A DNA stretch of 64,000 nucleotides. It comes from Duganella sacchari (lineage in GTDB: Bacteria > Pseudomonadota > Gammaproteobacteria > Burkholderiales > Burkholderiaceae_D). The stretch lies in the NCBI RefSeq assembly GCF_900143065.1, contig NZ_FRCX01000005.1, forward strand, positions 186,001-250,000. Direction: 5' to 3'. The position numbers and the translations under genes were made by a program. Under the pieces are notes generated by a model. That model did not search any database and was not told the origin of the DNA. It saw only the letters and a list, made by a program, of their open reading frames with translations. This document shows positions 20,101 through 25,778 of this stretch, piece after piece (the first letter of the stretch is position 1; each line of letters starts with the position of its first letter).

Positions 20101-20948
20101 TAGGTCATGCTGAGCTGGCTGCCGTCGGTCTGGGTCACGCTGGCAATCAGGTTGCTGGTGCCGACGTAGGTATAACTCGTGACATACACGGCGCCATCGC
20201 CGATCGAATTGTCGGACGGGCTCAGATCCACCTTCACCTGCGACAGCCGGTTCTGCGCATCGTAACGGTAATAAGTGTTGCTGACATAAGTGCCGTCGGC
20301 CTGCTTGATGCGCTCCTGGGTCAGGTTGGTGCCGCTGTAGATCAGCTCGATGGACTCGCCATTGGCGTCCTTGATATTGGTGAGCAGGTTGCCGGTAAAG
20401 GTATAGGTGGTGGTATTGCCGGCCGCATCGGACTGCGACAGCAGACGCCAGCCGGCGCCGCCGGCGCCATACACTTCCTTGCTCTGGGTCGCGGCATTGG
20501 TCCAGGTCCACTGCTGGCTGGTGGCGTTGTAGCTCAGCGTGTCGAAACGGCCCGATCCGGTAGCAGCCTGGTAGTTGCCGGTCGTGGCGTTATAGGTGTA
20601 GGTCAGCACCGAACCATCGCTGTCGACGCGCTGCACCGTGCTGCCTGCGGTATTGACGGTGCCGGTCAGGCTGGCCAGGCGGCGGTAGCCATTGATCCAC
20701 CAGCCGTCGGCGTTGTCGTCGGTGAGCTTGCCCTGGCTGTTGTAGGTGCGCAGCAGCGACAGGTCGATACCGCGGCCGAAGGCAGTGGCATCGGTGTGCT
20801 GCAACACCAGGTTGCCGTTGGCAACGTTGACATAGGCTTGTTCACCGCCTGCACCCACGCTGGCCTGTCCCAGCGTGCCGCGCGCGCCAAACGGCGTCAT
20901 GCCGGCCTGATTCAAACCCGTGTTGTTACCGCTGACGATGTTCACCAT
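8184..20948 (-). CDS. Giant Rhs/YD-repeat polymorphic toxin (4254 aa)
   Basis: ATG 20948 is preferred over an in-frame GTG at 20954, because AAGGGG lies 8 bases before it. After a short N-terminal region (YVNVANGNLVLQHTD) come dozens of YD repeats, each like YDALGRV or YDANGNV. Near residues 703-795 two CBM5/12-type chitin-binding modules interrupt the array (YAVGAQVVYGGKVYQAKT and a second copy with YALNDTVLFNGAVYKAL). Near 3456-3506 there is a LysM domain (VKPGDTLQSLAQAAYGNADL), then a hydrophobic Gly/Ala segment near 3553-3612, a Gly/Asp/Pro-rich linker, and a roughly 150-residue tip. The tip has RLDQVG and YDFIDYKLS, compatible with a PD-(D/E)xK nuclease. YD repeats form a shell that encloses a toxin. 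No PAAR domain or obvious signal peptide is seen, so the delivery route is unclear. Confidence 0.92.
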   Translation of the reverse strand: MVNIVSGNNTGLNQAGMTPFGARGTLGQASVGAGGEQAYVNVANGNLVLQHTDATAFGRGIDLSLLRTYNSQGKLTDDNADGWWINGYRRLASLTGTVNTAGSTVQRVDSDGSVLTYTYNATTGNYQAATGSGRFDTLSYNATSQQWTWTNAATQSKEVYGAGGAGWRLLSQSDAAGNTTTYTFTGNLLTNIKDANGESIELIYSGTNLTQERIKQADGTYVSNTYYRYDAQNRLSQVKVDLSPSDNSIGDGAVYVTSYTYVGTSNLIASVTQTDGSQLSMTYVTVNGINRVASVTDSLGRVTQFAYDATNGKTTVTDPLGNATVYQYDAAGRFTSITGPTVGGQAAHLTYQYDAAGNLIRSTDAQNNYTAWTYDAKGNLLTQTDNLGNRLENTYSAANKLLTSTVYRAPAAGTTGASAPATTRFVYDAQNNPRFVITPEGRVTEYRYDAYGQRIATIAYPAAAYPLTGLTASQAPALVAMTTWATAQNQGLTTRSDYVFNARGQVSSSTSYALMNTDGTGLKNGTESVVSYVYDVSGHLLSTIDANKKQTSYGYDGLGRVLSSTDALGHVTVNQYDDADHILIHRLANGRVDTTLFDSAGQLLANIAGGAARTEYRYDGLGRMILSIDPTGNKQFYVYDAAGRVTAQVDGRGDVTQYLYNSLGQRVETVHHSVPLTAAQMATLLGSTSTAATVTPTVPPSAVLKWSSATAYAVGAQVVYGGKVYQAKTANTNLEPDGVNSAWSEVALSGATRSWAPTVTYALNDTVLFNGAVYKALRVTQGALPNTASSADWVLVTAAPKPVWSDKSSLWPIVAADHLSFDLYDKAGRLAKTVDAMGHVVERQYDGAGNLVAVIARATAVSLTGLSVTSLPESVTVAASTADRATYNYYDLDNRLVLSVDGERYVTQYKYDSAGRQIETVRYATAVPATTAVTPGTAASALIPAVNSADQHSYVLYDAEGRQTAMVDAEGYLTEVSYDANGNRTGVKRYGNKVTVAVTPTTTLASLRPAANSEDQTVTNTFDALNRMIGSVNAEGAISQYVYDVAGNLVTVTTAQGTADQRINAQRYDSLGRLTATLSGIGGALLAPGQTPAQVDAIWAQYGTTYAYDAAGRRISSTDPNGAKTLFYYDQSGNLTHTINALGEVQERRYDAFNQLVATVQYGNRLTMPNAALTGGLVSSALSSALAAIVNNAIDSKTTVAYNLEGQVSSMTDPLGNLSAYAYDAFGDRVVTVTALNGTQALMQSANFDRRGLQISTTADASGANVTQSASYDAFGRLLRSVDGNGNVSQFSYDRLGRSVTATDPTSAVRRSTYDAFGRVLTQTDALGNVTSYAYNKATRSITVTTPEGIQYTTTRTLQGQTATVKDGNGNTTSYAYDKDGNLLSATAPLGITTKSVYDRADRLIQTVDANGKAVNYSYDAANRLLSRTVDPGGLNLVTSFSYNAKGQQITTTDPAGVVTQFVYDLKGQLSSVAVDPTGLNAITRYTYDGRGKQLTVTSPGGAVTQYVYDALGRRTEEHTDPAGLNLVRRYTYDKDSNVVAVTDANGNVTRYAYDADNRLVYTVSPTGSVQKNAYDAKGRLTSTIAYAAPMALTGLGNVLTVAQIAAAVAVTAGQDAVQYSVYDKNDRLRYTVNGLGDVTSYAYDSNGNVIDTIRYAKRITLTSWTPGSTPPVVADAAHDSRLRTVYDALNRAVFSLDGVGAVTAVKYDNNGNVIDKVSYAKAIPISTAMTSAAISAAVATVANASTDRHLSAVYDAANRVTYSMDGVGAVTQNLYDKDGRLVKQVSYATAVAAGGAPGSVVASGNDRVSLFAYDNAGRLAYQVNTLGAVVRTVYDANGNVIQRIAYSKAIAAPTTTSAAPTVASLAAAVVADAANDRSSFQTYDAAGRLVFSIDNLGGVSEMRYDALGHVTARVNYANAIAMPLAAGFNTTSVRALLKADASRDQLSQRAYDTAGRLVYTVDALGFVHRNTYDGLGRVTAATVYAKAIATTTANTVAAIAAAVVADAADETTQYRYDNAGEQLATIDALGRSETYTYDGLGNRLSLTNKAGATWTYSYDAAGNLLTEVAPPVSVSRVGTDANGNLVAGAATANVYITTAMTYDALGNVRTRTEAAGQPEQRTTVYVYDALGRQTMTIFPPVAIYNAADNPLTNGATGPATRSETTVALQTQTFYDTLGNAYANRDVSGNYSYKSYDRLGQVVYDIDALGFVTGYQRNSFGDVATLTRYAQAPALALSTGAARPAEKVASALAALPHTADRSLVNTYDQLGRVLTVTEPSSWTSNGVQGVQAAKVTRNTYNALGQLVQTSVLADASSNTWALTATNYYDRDGQLTQTVNALGYATGRAYDAAGNLVRVTEYATARTGWTPANAALPATSADDRTVTYAYDRMNRMVSQTRVNVQFSDGTTDVASGTRSRGNVTTTYGYDAVGNRTWVTDALGSTTYTYYDVLGRVRAVALPVRSSSLSGAAVTPLTEFLRDALGNVTVKIDYANGAASASTTAYTAGAASADDRKTLARYDSHGNVVQNSDANGVNHFASYDGNGHVRKQWQLVTDNANNARTLFTVYQYDALGRRTLTGTPASTTQLSGGAINVVSQATAGLVQEQVEYNAFGEMTRQGTNGGRQTYYDYDNAGHLWRTNSGDGVDKVFIYNLQGQQTVMLSSAGLVNGLRTDAPLLSSVAGSQQAEQLAGLRRTTSQVDLLGRVLTLTMPDRGGSKPAISQTFDRWNNVLTRSNLFAAGSVTVFQYNADNQIIVQKEPDGNGAQSGNSPVTQTYFDRLGRQIAQRDANGNVSTRTYDRAGNLVQEGHADGGLVSHYYDSYGQQTGLRDANGNLTTYTLDHLGRVLQTRTAAVGKYSVNGNVLSGEQQQLVTTSSYDQAGRLLWQTSPNGEKTSYDYDLRGNVVMLHLPMGQTQQRAYDLSGRLIGNRDANGKLSTWTYDSFGLLTARTDIGGASYAYVYDAARQLTTLTSTRGESLSYRYDGAGQQTEVYDATLNKYVLTSYNLAGQKTREQTIQKDKRYQDSWMAYNAQGLLARVDTPNDGLSVLMDYDKLGNLLHKQSVQTAHGASVASQSMVIDGVTHTVTQEISAATAHTDNLWYAYDSMQRQLLIEGAADGNAANQGNLNATQGHGESYDKNGNRISDTSWGVALVAQIVNGATTYVRRTGLITHFYQYDAANRLVSTAVASYDGAGNALPAAQATVVDQRYYDGDGHLVQSGAGPLMPAAYRTALALTANADLAADYTTSQKRYDANGRLLAEHVTELNGTLRYDTTYSSYDQAGNPLAYSTVDASGVRSDITITLQALDGYKRQVITNVRTAANGTKTTTSTSYSYDKNGFLTATTVTPATGSATVRGFVNDADGNVLQSLESGKTLNHLLSDGHLIDTWAGTSSATPQQIMGLAAGAGGKSGALHGAPVATNAAMAPQVARERLLAAAASNNASGPRVNYFDESGNAIVSVKPGDTLQSLAQAAYGNADLWYLIADANGIASNGDLAQLGTIKIPTSSSVSTTNAVGEVSIASTTVYHSTDGSASGISESDFWNLIPGQPGHGGGGCGGLGKVLVAVVAVAVAVVAGPVVLGAMEGLMGAGLGATVAAGAVTGAAASLTSQVVGVAIGEQDSINWKGVALGAVSGGVGAGVSAAVAGAGSDSLLGSLAGPGTLETAGRSVLSNVVTQGVEVATGLQDHFSWSSVAAAGLGSAAGSVVGNAVGDALSGSDLGEVGKVITNTAAGLASGVTSAIVTGGQVNIGAILTDAFGNALGSSVADSILNSGSAGNTSTGNGPGLPDPGGNGMPDPVIGNQAPQETDPYEDDPYHGAGGDGGGGDVPDGVGGGVNGSSGVDNGPGLPDALPGGVLLTNSAADLHAAGLNLPAGTRFLVQPDGLDNSGGMALDGDNTAAGQAPTSLPPVEVIGKKYDPVHDSVMYSGPNSGPGITSGDMPNGGSYTVYANGYNLTDANGNATFITADTGNTLLQRQEYENIGARNSYLASKYDPESLLDRALNLFTGAMDDPSRVLTDRERAEHEALNKVLFYNVDVAVNPQKYSPLLQALDAAAGGPAGALAVMVAQNTNLDPEKRALLIQAGTAVDGLSMAAGTTAGARLDYTGAARSPQTPVEMEEQISRDYLDVARTDRMRMGTRFEKVQGTLDSYVDYGGRVATQLYMRAYDNNGNLLPGSVRLDQVGLRANGTYDFIDYKLSERSPLTDNQEVHYAAFARNGGVITGRRGDDIGLPKGTVVPPQPIIIRPGPLPKMP

Positions 20949-20986
20949 GTGCACTGCCCCTTGAGGTCATTGATCGCGATTGACGC

Positions 20987-21003
20987 TGCCTGGCATACAG
21001 GCA
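20987..21003. repeat. Inverted repeat in the Rhs 5' region
   Basis: TGCCTG and CAGGCA flank the five bases GCATA, 39 bases upstream of the Rhs start and in the divergent region shared with the ATP-grasp gene. It may be an operator or a short RNA hairpin. I could not place convincing promoters in 20949-21135. Confidence 0.35.
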
Positions 21004-21135
21004 TACTTTCGCAACTTGTCCTGCGCTTGCAGAGAATGTTTAGTGGCGATGCAAAAATAAAAATGTGCCAACAAGCAGCGCAAAACCGCGCGGCGCTGCT
21101 AATATCAGCGGCATCTCAACCGACCGCGCTGCGCC

Positions 21136-22149
21136 ATGCAAGCCACGCCTTCCAAGAACAATCTGTTGCAGCACTTCCTGTGGCTGCGCGCTGCGCTGGC
21201 CGAGGCCGGCTGTGAAGCCATCCTCGACTTCACCAGCTTCAATACGCTGGTGCGCCGCGGCGCCGAGCAGTGGCTGCTGTATCCCAAGTTCCTGGCCGTC
21301 ACGCGCGGCGAGCAGCGCTACGCTGCCGCACCGGGACCGGACGTCACCACGTTTGCCGGCTGGCTGCCCTACCAGCGCAAGCACTGGCCGCTGGCGGCTG
21401 ACAAGCTGGCGTTCAAGGAGTACGCACGCCAGGCCCAGCTGCCCGTGCCCGAGCACAGCACCGATCCGCAGGCGCGCATCAACCGCGTACTGGTCAAGCA
21501 CGCCCACACCTCGTTTGGCGACGGCATCGCCGGGCCGTTCCTGAGTTCGACCGAGCATGCGCTGCAGCCGGAACGCGGCGAATTCTTTGAACGCTTTGTG
21601 GAAGGCAAAATCCTCAAGGTGTGGTACTGGGAAGGCCAGCCGCTGTGCATGGAAATGGACGAACCGCCCAGCGTGCGCGGTGACGGCAGCTCCACCATCG
21701 GTCAGCTGATCCTGAAGCGCGCCAGTCTGCACAAGGCTTACTTGCCCGAGGAAAGCCAGGCGCTGCTGGCGCGCAGCGTGCCGCTGCTGCAGTATTGCAA
21801 GACCAGCCTGGACACGGTACTGCCGCGCGGACAGCGCCAGATCGTCGAGTTCCGCTACGGCAGCCAGCTGCTGCATCCACGCGCGCGCAGCGTGGTGGAC
21901 CTGCGCACACCGCCCGACGCCGCGCCCTACCCGACGCTGATGCCCTTGCTGCGCAGCGCCGGCCTGCGGCTGCAGGCCGCGATTCCCGCCGCGCAGCAGC
22001 GCCACACGCTGTTCACGGTGGACGCCGTGCTGGACCGCCTGAACCAGCCGTGGCTGCTGGAAATGAACAGCAACCCGGCCGTGCATCCACTGGTCTACCC
22101 GGCCATCGTCGCCAGCGTGATGGGTGCGCCCGGCGTCAGCGCGCCGTAA
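21136..22149 (+). CDS. ATP-grasp ligase (peptide/amino-acid ligase-like)
   Basis: The 337-residue protein shows ATP-grasp signatures. KLAFKEYARQAQLPVP opens the nucleotide-binding part, then come a lysine strand (RINRVLVKHAHTSFGDG), FFERFVEGKILKVWYW, and PPSVRGDGSSTIGQLI, a loop seen in cyanophycin-synthetase-like and glutathione-type ligases. The Mg-binding end is WLLEMNSNPAVHP. The superfamily makes carboxylate-amine bonds through acyl phosphates. It is divergent from Rhs, and its end overlaps the convergent cupin gene by 14 bases, so it probably belongs to the biosynthetic locus on the other strand. No clear ribosome site precedes the start. Confidence 0.8.
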   Translation: MQATPSKNNLLQHFLWLRAALAEAGCEAILDFTSFNTLVRRGAEQWLLYPKFLAVTRGEQRYAAAPGPDVTTFAGWLPYQRKHWPLAADKLAFKEYARQAQLPVPEHSTDPQARINRVLVKHAHTSFGDGIAGPFLSSTEHALQPERGEFFERFVEGKILKVWYWEGQPLCMEMDEPPSVRGDGSSTIGQLILKRASLHKAYLPEESQALLARSVPLLQYCKTSLDTVLPRGQRQIVEFRYGSQLLHPRARSVVDLRTPPDAAPYPTLMPLLRSAGLRLQAAIPAAQQRHTLFTVDAVLDRLNQPWLLEMNSNPAVHPLVYPAIVASVMGAPGVSAP

Positions 22150-22786
22150 TCAGCGTGCGGTTTTTCATCGGATGGTGGTCGTCAGTCGGACCGAAGTCGC
22201 CATCCGGATGGAAGGCCACGATGTGCATGTCCTCGCTCTCCGTGCAGAAGCGGTGCCGCTCGCGTTCATCCAGCACGAACACGGCGCCCGGACGCAGCGG
22301 CAGCTCGACGCCGCCCGCCAGGCTGGCACGGCCGGCGCCGCTGACCACGATGCCGGCGCGGATGCTGGGATGGATGTGAAAGCTCTGCTCGATGCCAGGC
22401 GGGAAATGCAGATGGTTGAGACTGGAATCGCCAAGACGTGGCGGGCTCACCAGCAGCGTATCCGAACAGCCGTCGATATACACCAGGCGGCCGGACGACT
22501 CCAGCGGACCGCCCACCATATTCAATCCCTTGAAACCCTTGCGTATCACGGCCACGCCGTCGGCATGGGAAAATTCAGCGCAGGCGCCCGGCCCCACGCG
22601 GGTCAGGCAGAAATACTGGCCGGCGCGCACCGTCAGGCTTTCCAGCGACAGCGTGCCGGACCGCAGATAGCCGTAGGCGCTGCTGTCGTCGTCCAGCGCC
22701 AGCACGCCGCTGCCATGCAGCGCATGCACTTCGCACGGATACATCGAATGCGGTTTGTAACTGCTGCCAGCTTCCACAATCTTCAT
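22136..22786 (-). CDS. Cupin-domain protein, last gene of the biosynthetic operon
   Basis: The protein has 216 residues. The C-terminal half is a classical cupin barrel: LHFPPGIEQSFHIHPSIRAG supplies the HxH metal site, GAVFVLDERERHRF the second motif. The N-terminal half may be a degenerate second barrel. Cupins act as metal-dependent isomerases, oxygenases or epimerases, or as small-molecule sensors. The start ATG overlaps the stop of the asparagine-synthetase-like gene (ATGA), which shows translational coupling. The substrate cannot be read. Confidence 0.75.
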   Translation of the reverse strand: MKIVEAGSSYKPHSMYPCEVHALHGSGVLALDDDSSAYGYLRSGTLSLESLTVRAGQYFCLTRVGPGACAEFSHADGVAVIRKGFKGLNMVGGPLESSGRLVYIDGCSDTLLVSPPRLGDSSLNHLHFPPGIEQSFHIHPSIRAGIVVSGAGRASLAGGVELPLRPGAVFVLDERERHRFCTESEDMHIVAFHPDGDFGPTDDHHPMKNRTLITAR

Positions 22787-23886
22787 GAGGCGTCCTTGAA
22801 GGAATTATCAGGTTGGTACAGGTCGGGACCGCGCAGGCTGTCCAGATAGGCGAACTCGCTGCTCAGGCCCACCGCCGTGTCTTTTTGCAGGAACAGGCGC
22901 GACAGGCTGCCGATCTTGATCTTGTCGCGCCGGTAGTCGGCGTCCTTGTTGAACTCGTAGATAAGGTCCTTGGCGGTGAACTTGTACGAAGCCCAGCTGT
23001 CCTGGATCTTGAGTTCGGGATGCGTCATCGACCATTTCTGGAAATACGCCGGGCTGTAGAAATGGTGGTAGTAGCGGTTGCAGAACTGCTGGTCGATACG
23101 GCTGCGCTGCGCCTTGTCGACGCGCAGCAGGATGCGGAAATACACCGACTGCCATTTGAAGATGAAGTTCAGCCACCAGAAGAATTCAAACACGCTGTGC
23201 ACCGGCGCCCCGGTATCGCGGATGTGCTGGTCGAGCAGCGAGAACCAGTGGTGGGCGGCCGCTTCCGGCAAGCCCTTGCTGACAAAGAAATTCACCAGGA
23301 AATCGCGCCGGTACGGCTGGTGCACCACGCTGAACGGCTGCTGCTGCACGATCTTGCCGATGATGTCGGACCCGAACAGCTGGTCGTTGTGCTCGCCACC
23401 CACCATGATGTGGCGCCCATCGAGCACGCTGGTGAAGTCCTCGCTGGCGCGGATGGTGCAATGCCTGCGCACGAAGTCGTAATAAAAGCGCGGGTTTTCC
23501 ACGATGCTGTCGTTGGACATGTAGACGTGCACGCGCTCGCGCAGCTCGGCCGGACTCAGCACCTTGGCAAAGCTGATCAGCACCAGTGTGGAATCGATGC
23601 CGCCCGAATACAGCACGGCCAGCGGCACGCCAAGGTCTTCCTGCAGCGCCAGCAGTTCACGCGCGCGGCGGTCGCAGCAGGCCTCGTAGCTCAGGCTGTC
23701 CGCCTCGGCAATGCGGGCGAACTCGAACGGCGGATAGATGCGGAAGCGGAATGGCACCTGGATCACGTTGCTGCGATCGACCAGGCTGACATTGAGCGCG
23801 ATCAGGTTGTAGATCGAGGCCCAGTCGCGCACCTCGGGCGCCTCGTAGTCCAGCAGCGAACCGGCATTGGCGATGTACAGCTCCAT
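22783..23886 (-). CDS. Asparagine-synthetase-like PP-loop enzyme lacking a glutaminase domain
   Basis: The protein has 367 residues from ATG 23886, with GAGG five bases upstream; a GTG at 23892 is also possible. The PP-loop is LYSGGIDSTLVL, followed by the synthetase-type GGEHNDQLFG, matching the ATP pyrophosphatase half of asparagine synthetase and of lasso-peptide cyclase. The N-terminal class II glutaminase with its Cys2 is missing, so an amine donor other than glutamine is likely. Family knowledge says these adenylate a carboxylate for amide formation. It is one of two PP-loop enzymes in the operon. Its stop overlaps the cupin start. Confidence 0.75.
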   Translation of the reverse strand: MELYIANAGSLLDYEAPEVRDWASIYNLIALNVSLVDRSNVIQVPFRFRIYPPFEFARIAEADSLSYEACCDRRARELLALQEDLGVPLAVLYSGGIDSTLVLISFAKVLSPAELRERVHVYMSNDSIVENPRFYYDFVRRHCTIRASEDFTSVLDGRHIMVGGEHNDQLFGSDIIGKIVQQQPFSVVHQPYRRDFLVNFFVSKGLPEAAAHHWFSLLDQHIRDTGAPVHSVFEFFWWLNFIFKWQSVYFRILLRVDKAQRSRIDQQFCNRYYHHFYSPAYFQKWSMTHPELKIQDSWASYKFTAKDLIYEFNKDADYRRDKIKIGSLSRLFLQKDTAVGLSSEFAYLDSLRGPDLYQPDNSFKDAS

Positions 23887-23893
23887 GTCCACC

Positions 23894-24526
23894 TCAGATG
23901 TAAGCGTTGTTGTACAGGATGTCGAAGCCCTGCTTCATGAGCAGTTCCTGTTCGTCGCGGTCGCGCGCCATGGCCATGCCCTGGGCGATTTTTTCATACT
24001 GCGCCCAGTTGCGCGCCGCCACCATGCCCAGGCTGCGCACCTTGCCGTGCAGCTCCTGCAGCGCGTTCTCCACGCTGATGTCGTGGATGCTGGCGTATTC
24101 CTGCACATAGGTGCTGGCCGCGCCGGCCGTCAGTTCGCTGCGCACAAACGCCTGCACGCCGTCCGACATATAGCCGTTGAAACGCACCAGCGCGCCCTGG
24201 CAGTAAATCTCCCATGGATGCAGGTAGGAAATGCGCTGACGCATCAGGCGGCGGCGTTCATGGATCTGCGGCGTCACCAGCGCCGCCGGCGCCGGCGTCA
24301 TGGTCCAGCCACGGCTCATGGTGTACAGCTGCTGCTCGGCGTTGAAGTCATACCCATCCCAGCGCTCGCGCAGGTGGTAGACCTGCAATGGCAGGTGGCT
24401 GAGCTGGGTATTGAGCAGGCCCAGCATCAGCATCTGGCCGCAGGCCACGGTGGGCACGGTGCCCAGCACGATGCTGGTTTCCACGTCCAGCAGCAACAGC
24501 AGGGGGCGGGTCTGGTTCAGTATCAT
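23894..24526 (-). CDS. Unrecognised protein of the biosynthetic operon
   Basis: The protein has 210 residues, is probably cytosolic, and belongs to no family I can name. It begins with a hydrophobic strand (RPLLLLLDVETSIVLGTVP) and continues mostly helical. Conserved-looking aromatic positions include YHLRERWDGYDF and YLHPWEIYCQG. The C-terminal half is charged and helical (ALQELHGKVRSLG). Its start overlaps the GNAT stop (ATGA) and its stop is seven bases before the asparagine-synthetase-like start. It is therefore co-translated with them and probably acts in the same pathway. Confidence 0.7.
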   Translation of the reverse strand: MILNQTRPLLLLLDVETSIVLGTVPTVACGQMLMLGLLNTQLSHLPLQVYHLRERWDGYDFNAEQQLYTMSRGWTMTPAPAALVTPQIHERRRLMRQRISYLHPWEIYCQGALVRFNGYMSDGVQAFVRSELTAGAASTYVQEYASIHDISVENALQELHGKVRSLGMVAARNWAQYEKIAQGMAMARDRDEQELLMKQGFDILYNNAYI

Positions 24527-24951
24527 GACGGATCATCCAGGGTGTAGCGGTAGCGCACCATCACCGGCTGGCGCTCAAGGCGGCCGGCAATCGCGTGCAT
24601 GGCGTGGTTATCGGTGGCAATGCCGGCATACAGGTTGACGGCGCCGGCCTTGCGCGCCGCCTGACTGACTTCGTGAAACAGTTCGCGGTAGGCGCCGCGC
24701 TGGCGATGCGCCGCCTCGACCGCCGAGAATTGCAACCACATGGCGCGCTTGTTGGGATCGTAGGAATACACCACGGCCGCAATCACCTGCTGGGCGCCAT
24801 CCAGGCCGTAGCACACCTGCGACTGGTTGGCGAACGGCAGCTCCGGCTCGACATGGCCGAGCGCCAGCAGCGCCGCGTACTCGCGGATTACAAACGCAAA
24901 CGCCTTGCTGTGGCACAGGGTTTTCTCGCTGCGAATAGCGCTCAGGTACAT
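24523..24951 (-). CDS. Small GNAT-family acyltransferase
   Basis: The protein has 142 residues from ATG 24951. A longer frame to 25032 would run into the desaturase gene and adds only a low-complexity arginine-rich stretch. The GNAT core is visible: strand VIAAVVYSYDPNKRAMWLQF, then an acyl-CoA-binding turn AAHRQRGAYRELF, then LYAGIATDNHAMHAIAGRL. GNATs move acetyl or longer acyl groups from acyl-CoA to amines. With a desaturase gene directly upstream, a fatty-acyl donor is conceivable (inference). Confidence 0.7.
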   Translation of the reverse strand: MYLSAIRSEKTLCHSKAFAFVIREYAALLALGHVEPELPFANQSQVCYGLDGAQQVIAAVVYSYDPNKRAMWLQFSAVEAAHRQRGAYRELFHEVSQAARKAGAVNLYAGIATDNHAMHAIAGRLERQPVMVRYRYTLDDPS

Positions 24952-24967
24952 GGCGGTCCCGGCAGCG

Positions 24968-25777
24968 CTACTGGGCGGCCGCCGCCGGCGCACGCCGGGC
25001 GATGAGCGGAATGATGAGGCGGCAGGGATCAAACTCGTACCAGCGCTCGCTGCCGAAGTCCCAGTCGGCCGGCCGCTTGTGGTGGTTGTTGTGCCAACCC
25101 TGGCCCCAGGCGAACAGGCCCAGCACGATGTTGTTCATCGAGTTGTCGCGCGTGTCGTGGTTGCGGTAGCCTAGCACATTGCGCGTGTGGCAGAACAGAT
25201 CGACCAGGTTTTCCTGGTGCACCGCCATGGTCATCGGCAGTGCAAAGAAGTACAGCGCGATGCGCCAGTCGATCACGGCGGCAATCACTATCGGTATCCA
25301 CAGCAGGCGCACATAGTGCTTGTGCACCCACAGATGGGCCGGGTCGCGCATCAGGTCCACCGCATACTTCATGCTGACCGTATCGGGCTTGAGCTTGAAC
25401 ATCCAGCCCATATAGGCATTGAACTTGCCGTGGATGGGCGAGTGGATGTCGCGCTCGGTGTCGGCATGCGGATGGTGGTAGCCACGGTGCAGCGCGCACC
25501 AGAAGATGGACGAGCCCTGGGCGCCAAACGCGCCGCACACCAGCAGGAACAGCTCGACCGGGCGGGCCACCTTGAAGCCACGGTGCGAGAACAGGCGGTG
25601 GTAGCCGACCGCAATGCCAAAGCCGCTGAACAGGGTCCAGCCCAGCAGCGTCAGCCACAACACCTGCCAGCCGGCACGCGGCAACAGCAGCAGGGCCGCC
25701 AGGCCCAGCGCGTGCACCGGCAGGAACACTTTCTTGATATGCACCGGCCAGTTCAGGATAGCTCTCCACCACGCCAT
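24968..25777 (-). CDS. Membrane fatty-acid (acyl-CoA delta-9-type) desaturase
   Basis: The 269-residue membrane protein has the three histidine boxes of the di-iron desaturases: HRLFSH, HRGYHH and HNNHH, with transmembrane pairs before and between them. The start ATG 25777 lies one base after the preceding stop, with GAGGAG well placed. The family inserts a cis double bond in an acyl chain. Lying inside a peptide-type biosynthetic operon between two acyltransferase-like genes, it suggests an unsaturated acyl group on the product rather than general lipid metabolism (inference). Confidence 0.88.
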   Translation of the reverse strand: MAWWRAILNWPVHIKKVFLPVHALGLAALLLLPRAGWQVLWLTLLGWTLFSGFGIAVGYHRLFSHRGFKVARPVELFLLVCGAFGAQGSSIFWCALHRGYHHPHADTERDIHSPIHGKFNAYMGWMFKLKPDTVSMKYAVDLMRDPAHLWVHKHYVRLLWIPIVIAAVIDWRIALYFFALPMTMAVHQENLVDLFCHTRNVLGYRNHDTRDNSMNNIVLGLFAWGQGWHNNHHKRPADWDFGSERWYEFDPCRLIIPLIARRAPAAAAQ

Positions 25778-25778
25778 G

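Noticed and set aside
8184..20948. YD-repeat DNA as a CRISPR array or tandem satellite
   Set aside because: The periodicity is at protein level with variable unit length and no identical DNA repeats or spacers.
9186..21215. Very long plus-strand open frames (1368 and 2634 codons) opposite the Rhs gene
   Set aside because: They are antisense shadows: the repetitive, GC-rich YD codons avoid stops on the other strand. The translations are His/Arg/Gly/Ala-rich with no domain, while the minus strand gives clear YD repeats.
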